64,000 bases of DNA from Sindora glabra (Eukaryota; Streptophyta; Magnoliopsida; Fabales; Fabaceae). Made by a program: the position numbers and the translations under genes. This document shows positions 13,041 through 25,041 of the stretch, piece by piece. Location of the stretch: assembly GCA_020226215.1 (NCBI GenBank), contig CM035230.1:26021883-26085882 (forward strand). The letters are read 5' to 3'. Below the pieces are notes generated by a model that saw only the letters and a program-made list of their open reading frames with translations, did not search any database and had not been told where the DNA came from. Numbering within the stretch: position 1 is the first letter of the stretch; every line of letters begins with the position of its first letter.

Positions 13041-13701
13041 CACTACTATTTGATTTTAATGATACAATGTGTTATATTTAGTAATGGATTTTTATTATTT
13101 TGTTACTAAATATATCACTATTTTTAATAAAAATTTAAATTTTCATCACATGAGTTTTAAATTTTTAACAATATTATGTCATTGAATCAATTGGCAAATT
13201 TTTTTTTAAATTCCATTATTATTTTCATTGCTAATTTTTTATAAAAGTTTAAATTTTCTACCAAAGAATTTTTAAATTTTTGAATAATATTCTATTGCTA
13301 AATTCATTAGTAATTTTTTCAAAAAATTTTATCACTAAATCAATTACTATTTTTTGATAAAAAAATTTAAATTTTCTATCAAATGATTTTCAAATTTTTG
13401 TATAATATTTCGTTGTTAAATTGGTTAATAAATTAATTTTTTTCCAAATTCCATCACTAATCTCATAAATAAAAATTTTCTATTATTTAAGGATAGAATT
13501 AGCAATGGGAAAAGAAAGTTGGTTGCTAATTTTGTCACTAAAATTAATTAAAAATTAGGATAATTATGGGAAAATAAAACTTCCAACAAAGAGAAGCAAA
13601 TGAAAAGCTTTCATAAAAATTCTCATGATTTTGAAAATATATTTTGCAATGCCTATTTCATTATTAAATTTCCATTACTAAATACTAAAATTCTTGTAAT
13701 G
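13041..13701. mobile_element. CACTA-like non-autonomous element
   Basis: The left end reads CACTAC and the right end reads ttcttgtaatg, close to the complement of the usual CACTACAAGAA terminus. Just inside both ends the same subterminal motif tatttagtaatgga occurs in inverted orientation (near 13076 and 13672-13685). The interior is a ~117-bp tandem array, with no transposase. The 3-bp TSD expected for this superfamily is not matched (TTA left, TAT right), so decay or misplaced ends are possible. The right end abuts the readable part of the Tat 5' LTR, suggesting insertion into it. Confidence 0.5.
13110..13490. repeat. Degenerate ~117-bp tandem repeat, about three units
   Basis: Units begin with a (t)ttaaattttc motif at about 13127, 13243 and 13361 (spacing 116 and 118). 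Each continues with a tttttaaattttt block and an aatatt block, and a degraded partial unit follows. They form the interior of the CACTA-like element; tandem subterminal arrays are common in that superfamily. Confidence 0.65.
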
Positions 13702-13776
13702 TATATAGAAGTTCCTATATTTCAAGTAGGATTAACTAAAAAACCTACCCATATTTAAGGTAATTCTAAATTATCA
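13702..13776 (+). repeat. Readable 3' end of the 5' LTR of Tat element A
   Basis: Matches about 24363-24438 over its length, including the blocks aacctaccca and aaattatca. It ends in CA exactly where the PBS begins. The rest of the 5' LTR is not recognisable upstream, probably displaced by the CACTA-like insertion or lost. Confidence 0.75.
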
Positions 13777-13792
13777 TTGGCATTGTCTATGG
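13777..13792 (+). other. Primer-binding site of Tat element A
   Basis: ttggcattgtctatgg directly follows the LTR terminal CA. It matches the ttggcgccgtctgtgg-type primer site used by Tat-type gypsy elements. Most differences are what CpG decay would produce. Initiates minus-strand DNA synthesis. Confidence 0.8.
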
Positions 13793-15440
13793 TTCTCATG
13801 CCACGATACCTAGATAGGATCAAACCACCATGTCCTCTTAGCAGGCAAGGTAGAAGATTTAATCTTTTATGGTAATTTTCAAAGAAGAAAACTAGATTAA
13901 GCAATTTCGGCATAAGGCCTACTAGATGGAGATTAAGCTTGAAAGAGATTGTTCTAGCAAAGATAGTGTAAAAATTACACACAAAAAAAAGAGATTGAAA
14001 ACCTCTGCAAAACAAATTACCCACCATAAAATCATGGTAGCCAAACCATCCACTTTTCTTCAGCCTAAATACCCTTTACTTCTCTGATCTCCAATCACTT
14101 ACACACACTATTAACACCATTTATTCCACCTTAGACCAGACTTGACAACACATATAATCCATAAACCATCAAAAGCAATCAAAATTATTACAATAACAAT
14201 AATCACAAATAGTATGATTCTACTAATCTAGAAATCCCTTACCAAAACCAACAAGCCACCATTGATTAGTTACATCCATTCATCCAGGAAATTATGGAAA
14301 CACCATTATGTTGAGGTTTTAAATTACCTAAGCATCTTGACCCTATGATAGATCTATTGATCCATAAAAAAACTCAGAAGCTTTCCAAGTAGCCATGTTG
14401 CTTTTTGGTATACTAGATATGATAATGTGTTATGCATTTTACACCACACTTAAGAAAACTAAATTAGGAATTACCTCTTAAGTCAATTAGTATTTTTAAA
14501 TAGCTATCTAGCATATTCACCATTCATTTTGTAACAAGCTAGATCCTTGAAAAAAAAACCTCTAATGCCTTGCTAAATTTGTAACAATTTTGAAACCAAA
14601 CATTAAAGTAATATTTAGCAAGATTTAATGCTTTGGTGTTGGAAATCTAAGATCTAAATGAAGGAGAGGTTGTTAATTAAGTTATTGTAGGACTCCTTTC
14701 AGAACATTTTTCATTGTCATTAGCTGAAAGTTTGGTCACCATAATGAAATACCTCTTGGATAGAGCTTAAAAATGGATTAATACTAGGGAATATCAAAAC
14801 ATAAGAATAGATCATAATGTCAACAATCTTGTTCATGACACTTGATCAATTGGATGAAGTTAAGAAAACCTTAAACTTGGATGCTATGTCCTAAAGTAGA
14901 GATTTGACAATTATGAGTTGCTGAGAATAAGCATCAGCATGATAAGGAAGATAATGAAAGATGTCTAATTGATCGAGTTAATAAAGTTCCCTCCACTAAT
15001 GAAGCACAATTTCTCACTAGTAGATAAGTCCAAATATTATATATTTCACAAAGATTATAGACATAACATTGATGATGGTATAACTTTGAAAAATGAAATT
15101 GAATACTTGATTCGACTCAAACACTTAGGAAAATACTAGTGAAATTAAGAGGGATTTAGGCAAGAAGAATGAGAATGTCAACAATCTCCTAGAATAATAT
15201 CCTAAAAGCATTTGTTACAAAGTAAACCCTTGCAAGCATGAAGGATACAATTGCAAGAGGTTTCACTAGTAAAGGAATCTCTTAAAATGCTAAGAAAAGA
15301 CACATGCGTCAATTTATGAGATTGAAAAAAAGCAAGAAAGGGAGTCTTATCAACTAATCTCCTTTATAAATAAAATTTTGAGGACATTAATAGAGAACAC
15401 AATCACCTAATAGTCATTTATACTATAATCTATAATTTCC
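13793..15440 (+). pseudogene. Leader and gag region of Tat element A
   Basis: Lies between the PBS and the protease, where leader and gag belong. Only short peptides can be read and frames are heavily broken. KVNPCKHEGYNCKRF near 15220-15265 may be a relic of the zinc-knuckle region. Assignment rests mainly on position. The open frame on the other strand at 13755-14027 is a shadow. Confidence 0.5.
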
Positions 15441-15760
15441 TTATGTGGAGAATAATAATAGACTATGGGAATTCCACTGATATATTATACTCTCATACTA
15501 TTGATAAAATGAATTTCCCTAAATCTATGATGAAATCTTATAATAGGGTACTTGTTAACTTTTCAATAATATGGGTGAAGGTTGAAGGGACGATGATCTT
15601 AAGACTAACTCTTAAAACATCTCTAAAAACACAAAGTGTCGAATTTAACTTCCTAATAATTTGGTCAAATAATTAAGCTTATATCGTGATTTTGGGCTGA
15701 CTTTTATTAAACTAAATAAGGGCAATTGTCTTAATAACTCATCTCTTAATGAAATGCCTA
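15440..15760 (+). pseudogene. Tat element A aspartic protease relic
   Basis: A 77-codon open stretch (15443-15676) reads RIIIDYGNSTDILYS. This is the retropepsin active-site region, with the catalytic aspartate kept and the following threonine replaced by tyrosine. It continues with VKVEGTMILRLTLKT and an FLII strand. Beyond the stop at 15674 a further block (about 15677-15760) reads like the conserved second half of the domain (YIVIL, then INKIRAIV after a frame break). The enzyme would have cut gag-pol into mature proteins. Confidence 0.8.
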
Positions 15761-16059
15761 ACCACTGCATGCATTAGATAAGTCTAAGTAGACCAAGCAA
15801 TTGATTAAAAATATTACATTACAAGCCTTGAATATCTAATATAAGAAATAAGTCATAGAGAAACCATACCTTAAAATGCCACCCTAATATACAAACATGA
15901 ATTCCAAATGGTGAATTTAATGTTACTAAATGTCCTAGACATGAATCTTTGAAGACTAAAGCCATTATTAGATCTGGAAGAGTTTTGCTTGTTTAAAAGA
16001 AAGATGAAAGAGTAGTACAAATAACAAATGATTTAAGCAAAAAAGATAAACTAAAGTTG

Positions 16060-17400
16060 ATAGGATTAGTTAAAGAGTATGCTAAAATTCATCTTGGAAG
16101 CCTTTACATATACCATGAATGGACATCAGTATAGCTTGTTATAACTTAGCAATAGGCTTAAGCATCAAATCCATGTAATAGAAGAAATGCAATTTCAGAC
16201 TTCAATGAAAGGAAATGATTAAAAAAGAAGTTTCAAAATTACTAGATGTTGGATTTATTTAAGAAGTCAAATATACCATATGTTTAGCAAATGTTATTTT
16301 AGTTCAAAATACAAATGAAAAATGAAGAATATATATAAACTTACTAATTTGAACAAAGCTTACCTAAAAAATATTGACCCATTGCTTAACATTGATAAGC
16401 TAGTGGACAATGCATTGAGATTTAAGGCATTTTGTTTGAAAGATATGTTTTTTCAAAAATAACCAATTAAAATGAATCCATAATATGAAAACAAAATTAC
16501 TTTCATTATAAATGAAAGCATATTTTGTTAAAAGGTGATGTCATTCAGATTAAAAAAATGTTGAGGCAACATACCAATGTCTAATGAATAAAGTTTTTGC
16601 AATGCAGATCAAATGAAATGTAGAAATCTATGTGGATGACATTTTAATTAAGTCTAATGATGAAGCATAACATTAAGAGGATTTGAAGAAGGCTTTTGAG
16701 GTGCTTAGACAAAATTCTATGAGATTAAATCTTGCAAAATGTGACTTTAGAATCTAAATGGGTAAATTCTTAGAATTTATGTTAATTGAGAAAGGGATTA
16801 AGCTAAATCATCAAAATGCTAGGTTGTAATCAACATGGTAAGCTTAAATACAACCAAAGAGGTCTAAGTTCTAAACAAATGTCTTACAATACTTGTATGC
16901 TTTATGTCTAGGTCAAGTGATAAACTTTTATCTTTTTATAAATTATTAACAAATATAAATAAAATTTCTTATAATAACTCTTAGAAGAAGCATTTGTCCA
17001 GTTAAAAAATTATCTAGCTTTGCCATGCATCCCATCAAGACCCTGGGAGAATGAGTCATTATGTATTTATCTTATAACACTAGAAAAGGTTATCAATCCT
17101 ACAATTATAGTAGATGAGAATAGGTAATAGAGACCTATATATTTTCTTAGTAAAAGTGTTACATGGTATAGAAAAATAATATCAAAAAATCAAGAAGCTA
17201 GCATTTTCCTTCCTAACAATAACTAAAAGGCTCCATCTATATTTTCAAACTTATAAGGTTGTAGTCAAATTAGATCAACTGATGCGATTAATCCTCTAAA
17301 AGCCTAATTTGGCTAGACGAATAGTATCATGGGTAGTACAACTATCTAAATATGGCAAAGCATTCAAAAGTGAGAAAGGCAATCAAACTGCATGCGTTAA
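16060..17400 (+). pseudogene. Tat element A reverse transcriptase and first RNase H relic
   Basis: RT pseudogene spread over frames. Readable blocks include EYAKIHLG (~16075-16100), the catalytic box IYVDDILIKS with YVDD at 16629-16640, a KCDF-like block leading into GKFLEFMLIEKGIKLN (~16735-16805), and traces of the thumb region. The following RNase H is poorly kept; a segment near 17330-17390 recalls the end of the domain (IVSWVVQLSKYGKAF). The enzyme copied element RNA to cDNA. Multiple stops make it inactive. Confidence 0.75.
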
Positions 17401-17439
17401 CAAATTTCATAGTTGAGTTAATAAAATTAGAGCAAGAAC

Positions 17440-17850
17440 AGATAATAATTGAGTAAAACCTTCACATGGATAGGTCCTTTAACCAAAAAGGAAGCAGAAT
17501 AGGTATCATCCTAAAAGGCCCACATGGTGTAACACTAGAATACACATTAAAGTTTAGCTTCCATGATAGAAAGACTCTAATTAACCAAAGAAGTAAAAGC
17601 TAAAATGGTACACATATTGAATGATTCTTAATTAATTATAAAACAAATAAAGGGGGATTATAAAGTAAAAGAACCCATGATGAAGTAGTATGTTGAAAAG
17701 ATGAAGGACCTATTTAAAACATTCCAATACAAGGTGAGAAGGATACTGAGAAAGAAAAATGATTAAGTAGATTCACTTGCCAAGCTCATTAATGTTTGTG
17801 CTATAGTGAATAATCAAATAGTTATTCAAGAAACACTAGATTTATTGTGT
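17440..17850 (+). pseudogene. Tat element A second (archaeal-type) RNase H relic
   Basis: Blocks GIILKGPHGVTLEYTLKFSFHD (in part, 17500-17570), then KGDYKVKEP and MKYVEKMKDL-type relics in other frames (~17650-17715), followed by a VDSLAKL-type trace near 17770. These follow the second RNase H domain found between RT/RNase H and integrase in Tat-lineage gypsy elements. The catalytic first aspartate box is disrupted. Its presence is the main reason for the Tat call. Confidence 0.7.
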
Positions 17851-19055
17851 ATTACAAAAAAAGAGGTAGCAACAATAGACACATAATAATCTTGAATGTC
17901 TCCCATAATATAATATTTAACTAAAGGGTTACCACCAAGTAATGAAAAAAAGCTAAAAAGTTCATTAGGAAAGCCTCCTATTTCTTCATGTAGAATAGTG
18001 AATTAAACAAAAAAAGGGTTCTCCTTTCCTTTTCTAAAGTGTCTAGGACCAATTGAATCAAATTACGTGTTAAGAGAACTACATGAAGGAATTTTTAGAT
18101 ATTACATTGGAGAACATACACTTGCAGCTAAAACTATTTGATTAGGGTATTATTGGTCTATAAAAAAAGAGATACCTTATATATGGTAAGAAAATGTGAT
18201 AAATGCTAGAAAATAAAAAAAAATACAAAAACTAATGAAGCCATTTAAGATTCCATAATTGATTACCATAGCATGGCCATTTACTTAATAAGGAATGAAT
18301 TTCCATAGATTATTTTTAAAAGCACCCAAGCAAAGAAAATTTCTTTTAATGTTCATATACTATTTTACAAAATGTATTGAAGGTAAACCTTTAGCAACAA
18401 TTATCAACCAAAATACATAGAAATTCTTGTGGAAATCCATAATATGCAAGTAAACAAGGTTGTAGTTTCCTCCTTGATAAAAAATCATTTTTCAACACTA
18501 ACCATTTTTAATATGCAAGTTCAGAATTCTAGAGGCAATAATAATAGATAATAAAACCCAATTTATGAGTAAAGAATTTATAAATTTTTAACAAAGTTAT
18601 ATTTCATTGAAAAGGATGCTCCATCATTAAACTTAACATTTATTAATATAATTTTTTAGCAACAAGCAATTTAGTTATTAGGAAAAAATTTTATTTGATT
18701 GAGCACTGCAGGTAAATGAATAAGCAAAACTAACTAATCAAAGTATTCTAGAAGGATTAAAGATATAGATTGAAGAACTAAAAGGAATTTAGTCAAAAAA
18801 GCTTCCCAATGTACTTTGGTATTATCAAACAACTTCACAAATAATTATGAAAGAATCACTATTCCAATTGGCATATGAATTAGAAGCAATGATCCTAATA
18901 GTTGTAGGAGAAACATTCAAAAGATGCAAAACATACAAAAGTGAAGAAAATGAAAAGAGAAGGAAAAAAGAATTGGGTTTATTCAATAAAGTACAATTAC
19001 GCATGCAATTAGGAATGAATGAGTATAAAAATAGTCTGGCTAAGTTTCACAATAA

Positions 19056-19060
19056 AAAAG
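19056..19060. repeat. TSD AAAAG (left)
   Basis: Five-base target-site duplication left of the solo LTR; identical copy at 20435-20439. Confidence 0.9.
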
Positions 19061-20434
19061 TGTTGGGATCGGGAGCCATACGAGCGCAGCGGAATAAACC
19101 GATCCCAGCCAACGGATCCATGCAAAATGTTAAATTAGAATGTAAGATTCAGGTTATACCTTTATATGATTCTAGATTTTTTTCGTTGATCACCTCTTTG
19201 ACTTTCTTTTGGCCAAAGACTCTGAGGTATCCACACGAACCAATAGATCAACAATGAACGTCCTCACGATCACTGGTTGGAATTCTTCTCCTTAGCCTCG
19301 TAGTGCTAGCTACGTCTCTTCAAGGATTATGGTCAAGGAGAGGTGCTAAGATTTTTCTATGTTGTATGGGATGTGTTAATAATGAATCAACCTTATTATT
19401 ACCCAACAAGCCTATTTAAATAGGAGCATAGAAAACCCTAACTAATTTGGGCTTTAGTCTATGTATAATTATAGGCTTCTTATTGGACCTTATAATTATA
19501 GCATAGAATTCCTAAGTATTAGGCCCAAACAATTTGATCCATTAATTCCAAATCCACTATGCTCTAAGTGTGTGACCCTTCAGGCTCTCATTATGTTGGT
19601 AATAATCATTAATCATATTAATGATCATAAACAATGAGCGGTGTCTAGCAACACATCATTGTTACCCAAGTGATGAGAAAGTCGGTGATTTAACTGAACC
19701 TTTATATGTGATCATCATCTATATCCTTTTGTCCTAAACATCTAGATTGAGCACGAGACATAGACCGTGTCATTCCCGTATAATCCAATCTCGAGGTTTC
19801 TTGATCCCTAAGTAAGCTGACTGAAGCAAATGTAATTGACATTCCATGTTAATTCATTTGAGCATGGCCATGCATTTTCTCAACTTTAATTAATCAAGGA
19901 GTCCACAGATGTTACTCCTGTTATATAGGAGGGAAAAATTCCATCTTGATCACATAAATCCCTTCGCATGATATGTGACATATCTAATAACTATCCTTGT
20001 ATTCACTCAAGCATGAGTGATAGAATAGTATCAAAATATGAAACTCACATGTAGGAAACCTTGGTGATCTCAGGTCAAAGGACCATAATAATAATGATCA
20101 CTAAGAATCACTCATGACACTCATATAACAATCCATGTAGTGTTCTTAGGATGGGTCGGTCCAGTATACAAGTTCTCTAACTTGTACTCATGTGTAAGCT
20201 TAATATTTCATATAAGTCACTACACATACTAGTCTTAACATATCAAAGCAACCTAATCTACAATGATATATGACTAAGGACATTTAAGGATATAATTATT
20301 CTAAAGTTATTATCATAATTAAATATATTACGTAGACAATATATATAAATATAATAATTAGAATTGCCATTAAAATAACATGATTCAAAATTACAATCAT
20401 CAATATGATTGGTTTTAAGGCATATACACGAACA
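19061..20434 (-). mobile_element. Solo LTR, same copia family as 30484-41725
   Basis: Begins TGTTGGGATC and ends CACGAACA, flanked by AAAAG on both sides. Its sequence parallels the LTRs at 30484-31928 and 40283-41725 throughout. The match includes the cctatttaaatagg promoter-like palindrome (19411-19424), the gtcggtgattt block, the ctcatgtgtaa block and the final atatacac. The orientation follows the coding strand of that copia element. No internal element sequence remains, so it arose by LTR-LTR recombination. Length 1374, slightly shorter than the family's other copies. Confidence 0.95.
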
Positions 20435-20439
20435 AAAAG
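20435..20439. repeat. TSD AAAAG (right)
   Basis: Right copy of the duplication flanking the solo LTR. Confidence 0.9.
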
Positions 20440-20749
20440 TGCATAATATAGCCTTTAAGAAGGGAGATCTAGTCTTAAGAAAGGCAAAAGAAAGTAGATT
20501 TGATAGTCAAGTAGGAAAGCTTGTAGCCACTTAGGAAGGGCTATATATAATCAAAAACATTTTGTAGAATGGTACTTATTGACTAGAAACTTTAGAAGGA
20601 AAACTCTTACCAAGAACATGGAATGTCTCCTATTTGAAATTCTACTTCATATCTATTTCAAGTTATATATAAAATTCATGGAAATTTTTTGATAGCTTTC
20701 AATTTTTGAATGGATATTTGCTTTGCAAGATGCCTAGAATATAGTCTTT

Positions 20750-21110
20750 TAACATTTAAAAACCTAAATGGAACTCTCTAAATAACTAAGCAAATAGTTG
20801 AGAAAAAATAAAGCACAAGAGGAACTCCCTCAACCATCAAACTAGTCCATCTATCTAATAAGCCCAAACAAAAATCCTTTTGCATGTAAAAGCCTTAGCA
20901 AAACTTCTTCAATAATAAAGTAAATAACTCAAAACAAAGCTCAAGAGGATCTCCCTTGACATTCAAACAAACCCATTGAACAAAATTTTTAGCACTTAAA
21001 AGCTTGAGTCAAACTCCTTTAGCAATAAAGTAAATAACTCAAAACTGAAACCTCCTTAGTATCTAAACTATAAAGGGTTTAATGAAAATCTTTTAGCATT
21101 AAGACTAAAT
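20750..21110. repeat. Tandem repeat in Tat element A 3' tail, ~120-bp units
   Basis: Three imperfect units begin near 20758, 20887 and 20998. They share the order aaaagc(c)tt.ag, aactcc, aataaagtaaataactcaaaa and a (c)tcaagaggaactccc-like block. They sit between the integrase end and the 3' LTR. Confidence 0.65.
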
Positions 21111-21129
21111 CTTTTGACAAGAAAATATT

Positions 21130-21290
21130 TAAAGAAGGCCTATTAGATGCCATTACTACAAAGACAATTTAGTATAATTCGAAGGAGAAATACTAGAAGA
21201 AAGCCTATTGGAAGCCATTACTAAAAAGACAATTCAGTATAATTTGAACAAGAAATACTAGAAAATAGCTTACTGAAAGCCCTTATTATG
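21130..21290. repeat. Tandem repeat in Tat element A 3' tail, ~64-bp units
   Basis: Three units near 21134, 21198 and 21262 share gaa.gcctatt.gaagccattact followed by aagacaatt.agtataatt and gaaatactaga. A second, distinct array directly after the ~120-bp repeats. Confidence 0.75.
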
Positions 21291-21399
21291 TCTTCAAAAT
21301 TCAACAAAATTTAAACAATAATGCCAAGTAACATCTCATACATATTAAAGTTAATGTTTCATAATTATAAAAACTTCAAGACTATTACATCAAATCTCC

Positions 21400-22230
21400 A
21401 AGGCATTATAACCTTCTTCTTAATTATCTAAAAGGATATTGATATATAAGAATAGTTTAGATAGATCAATAGAAAGATTTAGATAAAAATGTCTAATTTG
21501 AGCTTTGGTGTCTTCAAAACCTTTCAAGAATATACTATAAGAAGTGGCATCATTTTCTTCAATGTCTTTTTGCATAATTTGTAAAGCAACTTAGGATTCC
21601 TATAACTCTTTGTCTTGAATAAACAATAGACTTTTCAAAACTTCTGGCTTGACTTTTTTCTTCTTTAACTTAGTATCTAAAATCTCTTTTTTGAACTTTA
21701 ACTGATCAAACTTAAACTTAAAATGTAATTTTTGATTGAGATTTTTAGTAACTTTTTTCTTTGCCTCAGATGCTTGCATTTAACTTTCTTTTGAATTCTC
21801 CTAGTATGTTTGAAGCTTTTTAACCTTACAAATCGAAAATAGTGTTAAGATTAACATCATTAAGTTTTAATAATAGGACCATATCATCTTTGTGCATGAT
21901 CCTTAAAGATAGTACATTCAAGAAATTTCAAGCTAAGTCATTTGCCACCATTCAACAAAACTTTCCTCCACTTCCTTTTTGAGCAAGAGACAATTTGTAA
22001 TCATGGTCATTTTGAAATAATAGTTCATTAATATAATATAAAGTAGGATCTTTATCTATATGCCACAAGCTATCCAAGATATCTAAGGTTATCCTAAAAA
22101 TTATTATTAGATTATCTGAGTGATCCCTAATCTTTAATTTTATCATTCGACTAACAGGATAAGTTTTCACACTATTTGTCAAATCAAAAGGGACAAAAAC
22201 TTTCTTTCTTTTTTAAGATGGGATGAAGTA
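21400..22230 (-). pseudogene. Antisense coiled-coil reading frame in Tat element A
   Basis: On the minus strand, 21780 down to 21600 reads about 60 codons without a stop, rich in Lys, Glu and Leu (MQASEAKKKVTKNLNQKLHF, KFDQLKFKKEILDTKLKKKK), a coiled-coil type composition. An upstream open stretch (22182 to 21952, 76 codons) has no domain I recognise. Both lie between pol and the 3' LTR, in antisense to the element. Extra antisense reading frames at this place are known for several Tat-lineage elements. No ancestral function can be given. Confidence 0.45.
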
Positions 22231-24150
22231 AGAACTTTAGAAGTCATGTATATTATTTCTTTCTGTTAGGTATCAAGATCATTTTACCCACCTATAGTAA
22301 AATCAAAAGTGATATGAGACAAAGGCTTATATTAAGTCTTTATTAGTTCAATTGTAACATCATGATATTTTTCTTCAAAATGCTTGGATTAGATTACAGT
22401 CAATGAGCTCTCTACTCTTTTTAGTATAGGAGTCTTTCTTTTAAAGTGATTTTCCTTCTTACATTAAAACTAATTTATTTGCTTTGTTTTAAGAGTGAAT
22501 TCTTTAATTTCAAATCAAATATCTAACACAAAAGAATTGACAATATATATATAGACAAAAGAAAGAATAAGATATTCAAATATACTTAGAAGAGTTTACA
22601 TATCTAGAGTATCTATATTAACTATTAGGGAATCAATTTTTGCTCATCAATTAAGTAAAATTCTAAGTACTTATCTTTGGGAGATTCAATGCTTTGATCT
22701 TAATGAAGAAGATGAATCAAGATAGTATGCATGTTTAACCAAAGTGAATAAATGTCTTACTCTACTATTACCTTAAAAAATGAGTTTTTTTAGTATTTAA
22801 AACTTTTTTAACTTTGATCAGTATTTTCTGACCAAATTGATGGAAGAAATGAGTCTATCCCTGTTAAAAAGAAAAAAAAAGAAAAGAAAAGTATTCCAAA
22901 AAGGAACATATTTACACTTGCAGGATATTACCTTAAAATAAATAATGAAAATCCATGCTTGTAGAGTTTATTGAGTGGGGTACACATTTAAATTTTATAG
23001 AAACTTCATTTTCAAAAGGCATAAGTAAAGGAGGAAGCCTTAAATGAATCATATAATCATCATTAAATATTTAAAAAGGAAATTGGGCTATAACTATAAA
23101 CCTACTTATTAGCTTAACAAGCTATAAGCACCATTAGCCTTCATTCATATTCATCTTTGTAGCAAATATCTTATAGTACATCCAATTATATTTGATTGCT
23201 CTATTTATCAAAAATCATTTGATTTCTCACATTAACATGTATTTAAGGAAATTTTGAATAATTTCCATGTAGTTAACCAACCTTATTTATTTCATTTAAT
23301 TCTTTTAAGCTATTGATCATTATGGCTATAATTAAAGAAGGGCAGTAATGCCCTTGATTGTAAGTGTGAGTGGATTCAAACTTTGTATTCAGATCAAATG
23401 GAAATGATTCATTAAAGAATGCCAACACAACTTCAATATAAAAGTAAAAACATTAAAATGGATAAAAAAGAAGGGATAGAAGGCTAGTTAACAAAGGAAA
23501 AAAAAGAAAACAAAGAGTTTAAGATGCAAAATGGTAAATAAAGATGAACAAAAATGGCAAAGTGGAACAATTGCAAGAAGATAGCAGAAAGACAATTGTC
23601 AAAATATAGTAAAAACACAATCACAAAATGGTAAGGGAAAAGCATAAAATCATCCTAAAAAGCTATCACCATGTATAGTGAAAACTTGAAAAAAAAACTA
23701 TATTTTGTAAGAAACTCAAGTAATATGAATAAAGTCATTAGTTAGAAAAATATAGAAAAATATAGCAACTAAATGCAATAAAGAGCACTTATTAATAAAA
23801 ATAGGATGTGAGGAAGACTACTAGTTAAGCTCCCATGCAAAATCAATGCAAAAGTTATCGACTTGAACATTACAACGCATTGAGATAGAGGAAGAAAGAG
23901 ATGAATAGTCTGGAAGTCAAGGTAGAAAAAATAAAATGTGAAGAGGAAAAGGTACTCAAGGAGAGATATTTTAGGAAAGATAAAAATGAAATCAAATAAC
24001 TAACACAAAGCACATCAAATAATGGATATTCACTTGGAGATCAAAGCCATCATGATTGTCAAAGGCATTAAATAGGCTCAATAAATGATATAATGTGATT
24101 GAAGATTAAAAAGGGCAAGTGGTAACAAATACTCTCCCAAACATCTATTA
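22230..24150. other. Tat element A 3' tail without recognised coding
   Basis: AT-rich and purine-rich sequence upstream of the 3' LTR. No domain seen. The PPT and the start of the 3' LTR could not be fixed, because only the last ~75 bases of the LTR can be matched to the 5' copy. Confidence 0.6.
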
Positions 24151-24438
24151 TTCATATGGACCGAAGAGAAAAACTTGATCTATCTATCTTCAGCCTTGCA
24201 AAATAGCCATTTGACCATTATAATTAGTAATCCAAGCATGGCTCTCTTTAGTTAAGCCTAATGTTTGATTAGACATAAGCATGATTAACATTTAGTGACT
24301 CTCGATATCATTAGAACTTACCAAAAGCTTCTAGAACCCATAATTAAAAGCTTATATAACCTATATATAGAAATCCCTATATTTTAACTAGGGTAGATTG
24401 AAAAACCTACCCATATCTAGGGTAATACTAAATTATCA
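24150..24438 (+). repeat. 3' LTR of Tat element A (end part)
   Basis: The right end is fixed at aaattatca (24438) by the match to the 5' LTR end. A TATATAA promoter-like box lies at 24353-24359, upstream of the shared block. The left limit given is arbitrary; the true LTR is probably longer. Confidence 0.6.
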
Positions 24439-24979
24439 ATAATAATCATTAAAAAAATAAAAACTACTTTTTCAAACATTTGGGTGGTTTTTTTTTTATA
24501 ACTTTGGATGGTTGTATTTTACCCTTTCAAATTCTAAAACATGGAAATCATGCCATTAAACTATATAAGACTTAGAATTAATACCTGCTAGCAACTTAAT
24601 TAATTATTTTTAAATTACATGATTTTTATGAACATTTTAGACAATAATGATGTTAAGATTATATCTTGTTTTACCATATTATTTTTTACACATAATTGGT
24701 GCAACTTATTTTCATGTATATAATTAAAATTTTTCATATCTAATTAAATTTCTATTAATAATATAACAAAGGAATTTGTGCAAAAGGATATTCAAATACA
24801 TTATTGTACTATAATATTGTAATTCTTAATTAATATATTTATAGGAACAAAATTAAGTGATTTGTTAAAATGATTAGATAAGTGTGTATTAATTCAATGC
24901 TTTGAGTAATGCTTACCAAATTTTCAAAATTAAAAAGGAAAATCTAACCACCTAAAAAAGGGATATTTTACATTTTCCT

Positions 24980-25041
<62 letters not shown>

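Larger units (their letters stand above)
18000..20650 (+). pseudogene. Tat element A integrase relic, split by a solo LTR
   Basis: Integrase fragments: LRELHEGIFRYYIGEHTLAAKT (in part) and LGYYWSIKKEIP (18070-18180), around the zinc-binding region, then ITIAWPFT (~18262-18285) and YFTKCIEGKPLATII (~18361-18405) in the catalytic core. An open stretch at 18847-19060 covers the core end (SLFQLAYELEAMILIVVGE) and a basic helix. A solo LTR at 19061-20434 interrupts it. The frame resumes after the TSD with FKKGDLVLRKAK (~20457-20490) and ends with LETLEGKLLPRTWNVSYLKFY (in part, 20585-20645), the usual C-terminal domain. Integrase inserted cDNA into the host genome. Confidence 0.85.
13702..24438 (+). 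mobile_element. Decayed Ty3-gypsy element of Tat type (element A)
   Basis: Large gypsy element. The two LTR ends share ~75 bases ending in aaattatca (13702-13776 and about 24363-24438). A PBS follows the 5' copy. Protease, RT, RNase H, a second RNase H-like domain and integrase occur in gypsy order between 15440 and 20650. The second RNase H domain is the hallmark of the Tat lineage (Tat, Ogre, Retand, RIRE2 types). It is interrupted by a solo LTR at 19061-20434. A 3.5-kb tail between integrase and 3' LTR carries tandem repeats and an antisense coiled-coil relic. All coding frames are broken. Confidence 0.85.

Noticed and set aside
18847..19257. 136-codon open frame as a single gene
   Set aside because: First part is gypsy integrase, last part from 19061 is solo LTR; a chimera created by insertion.
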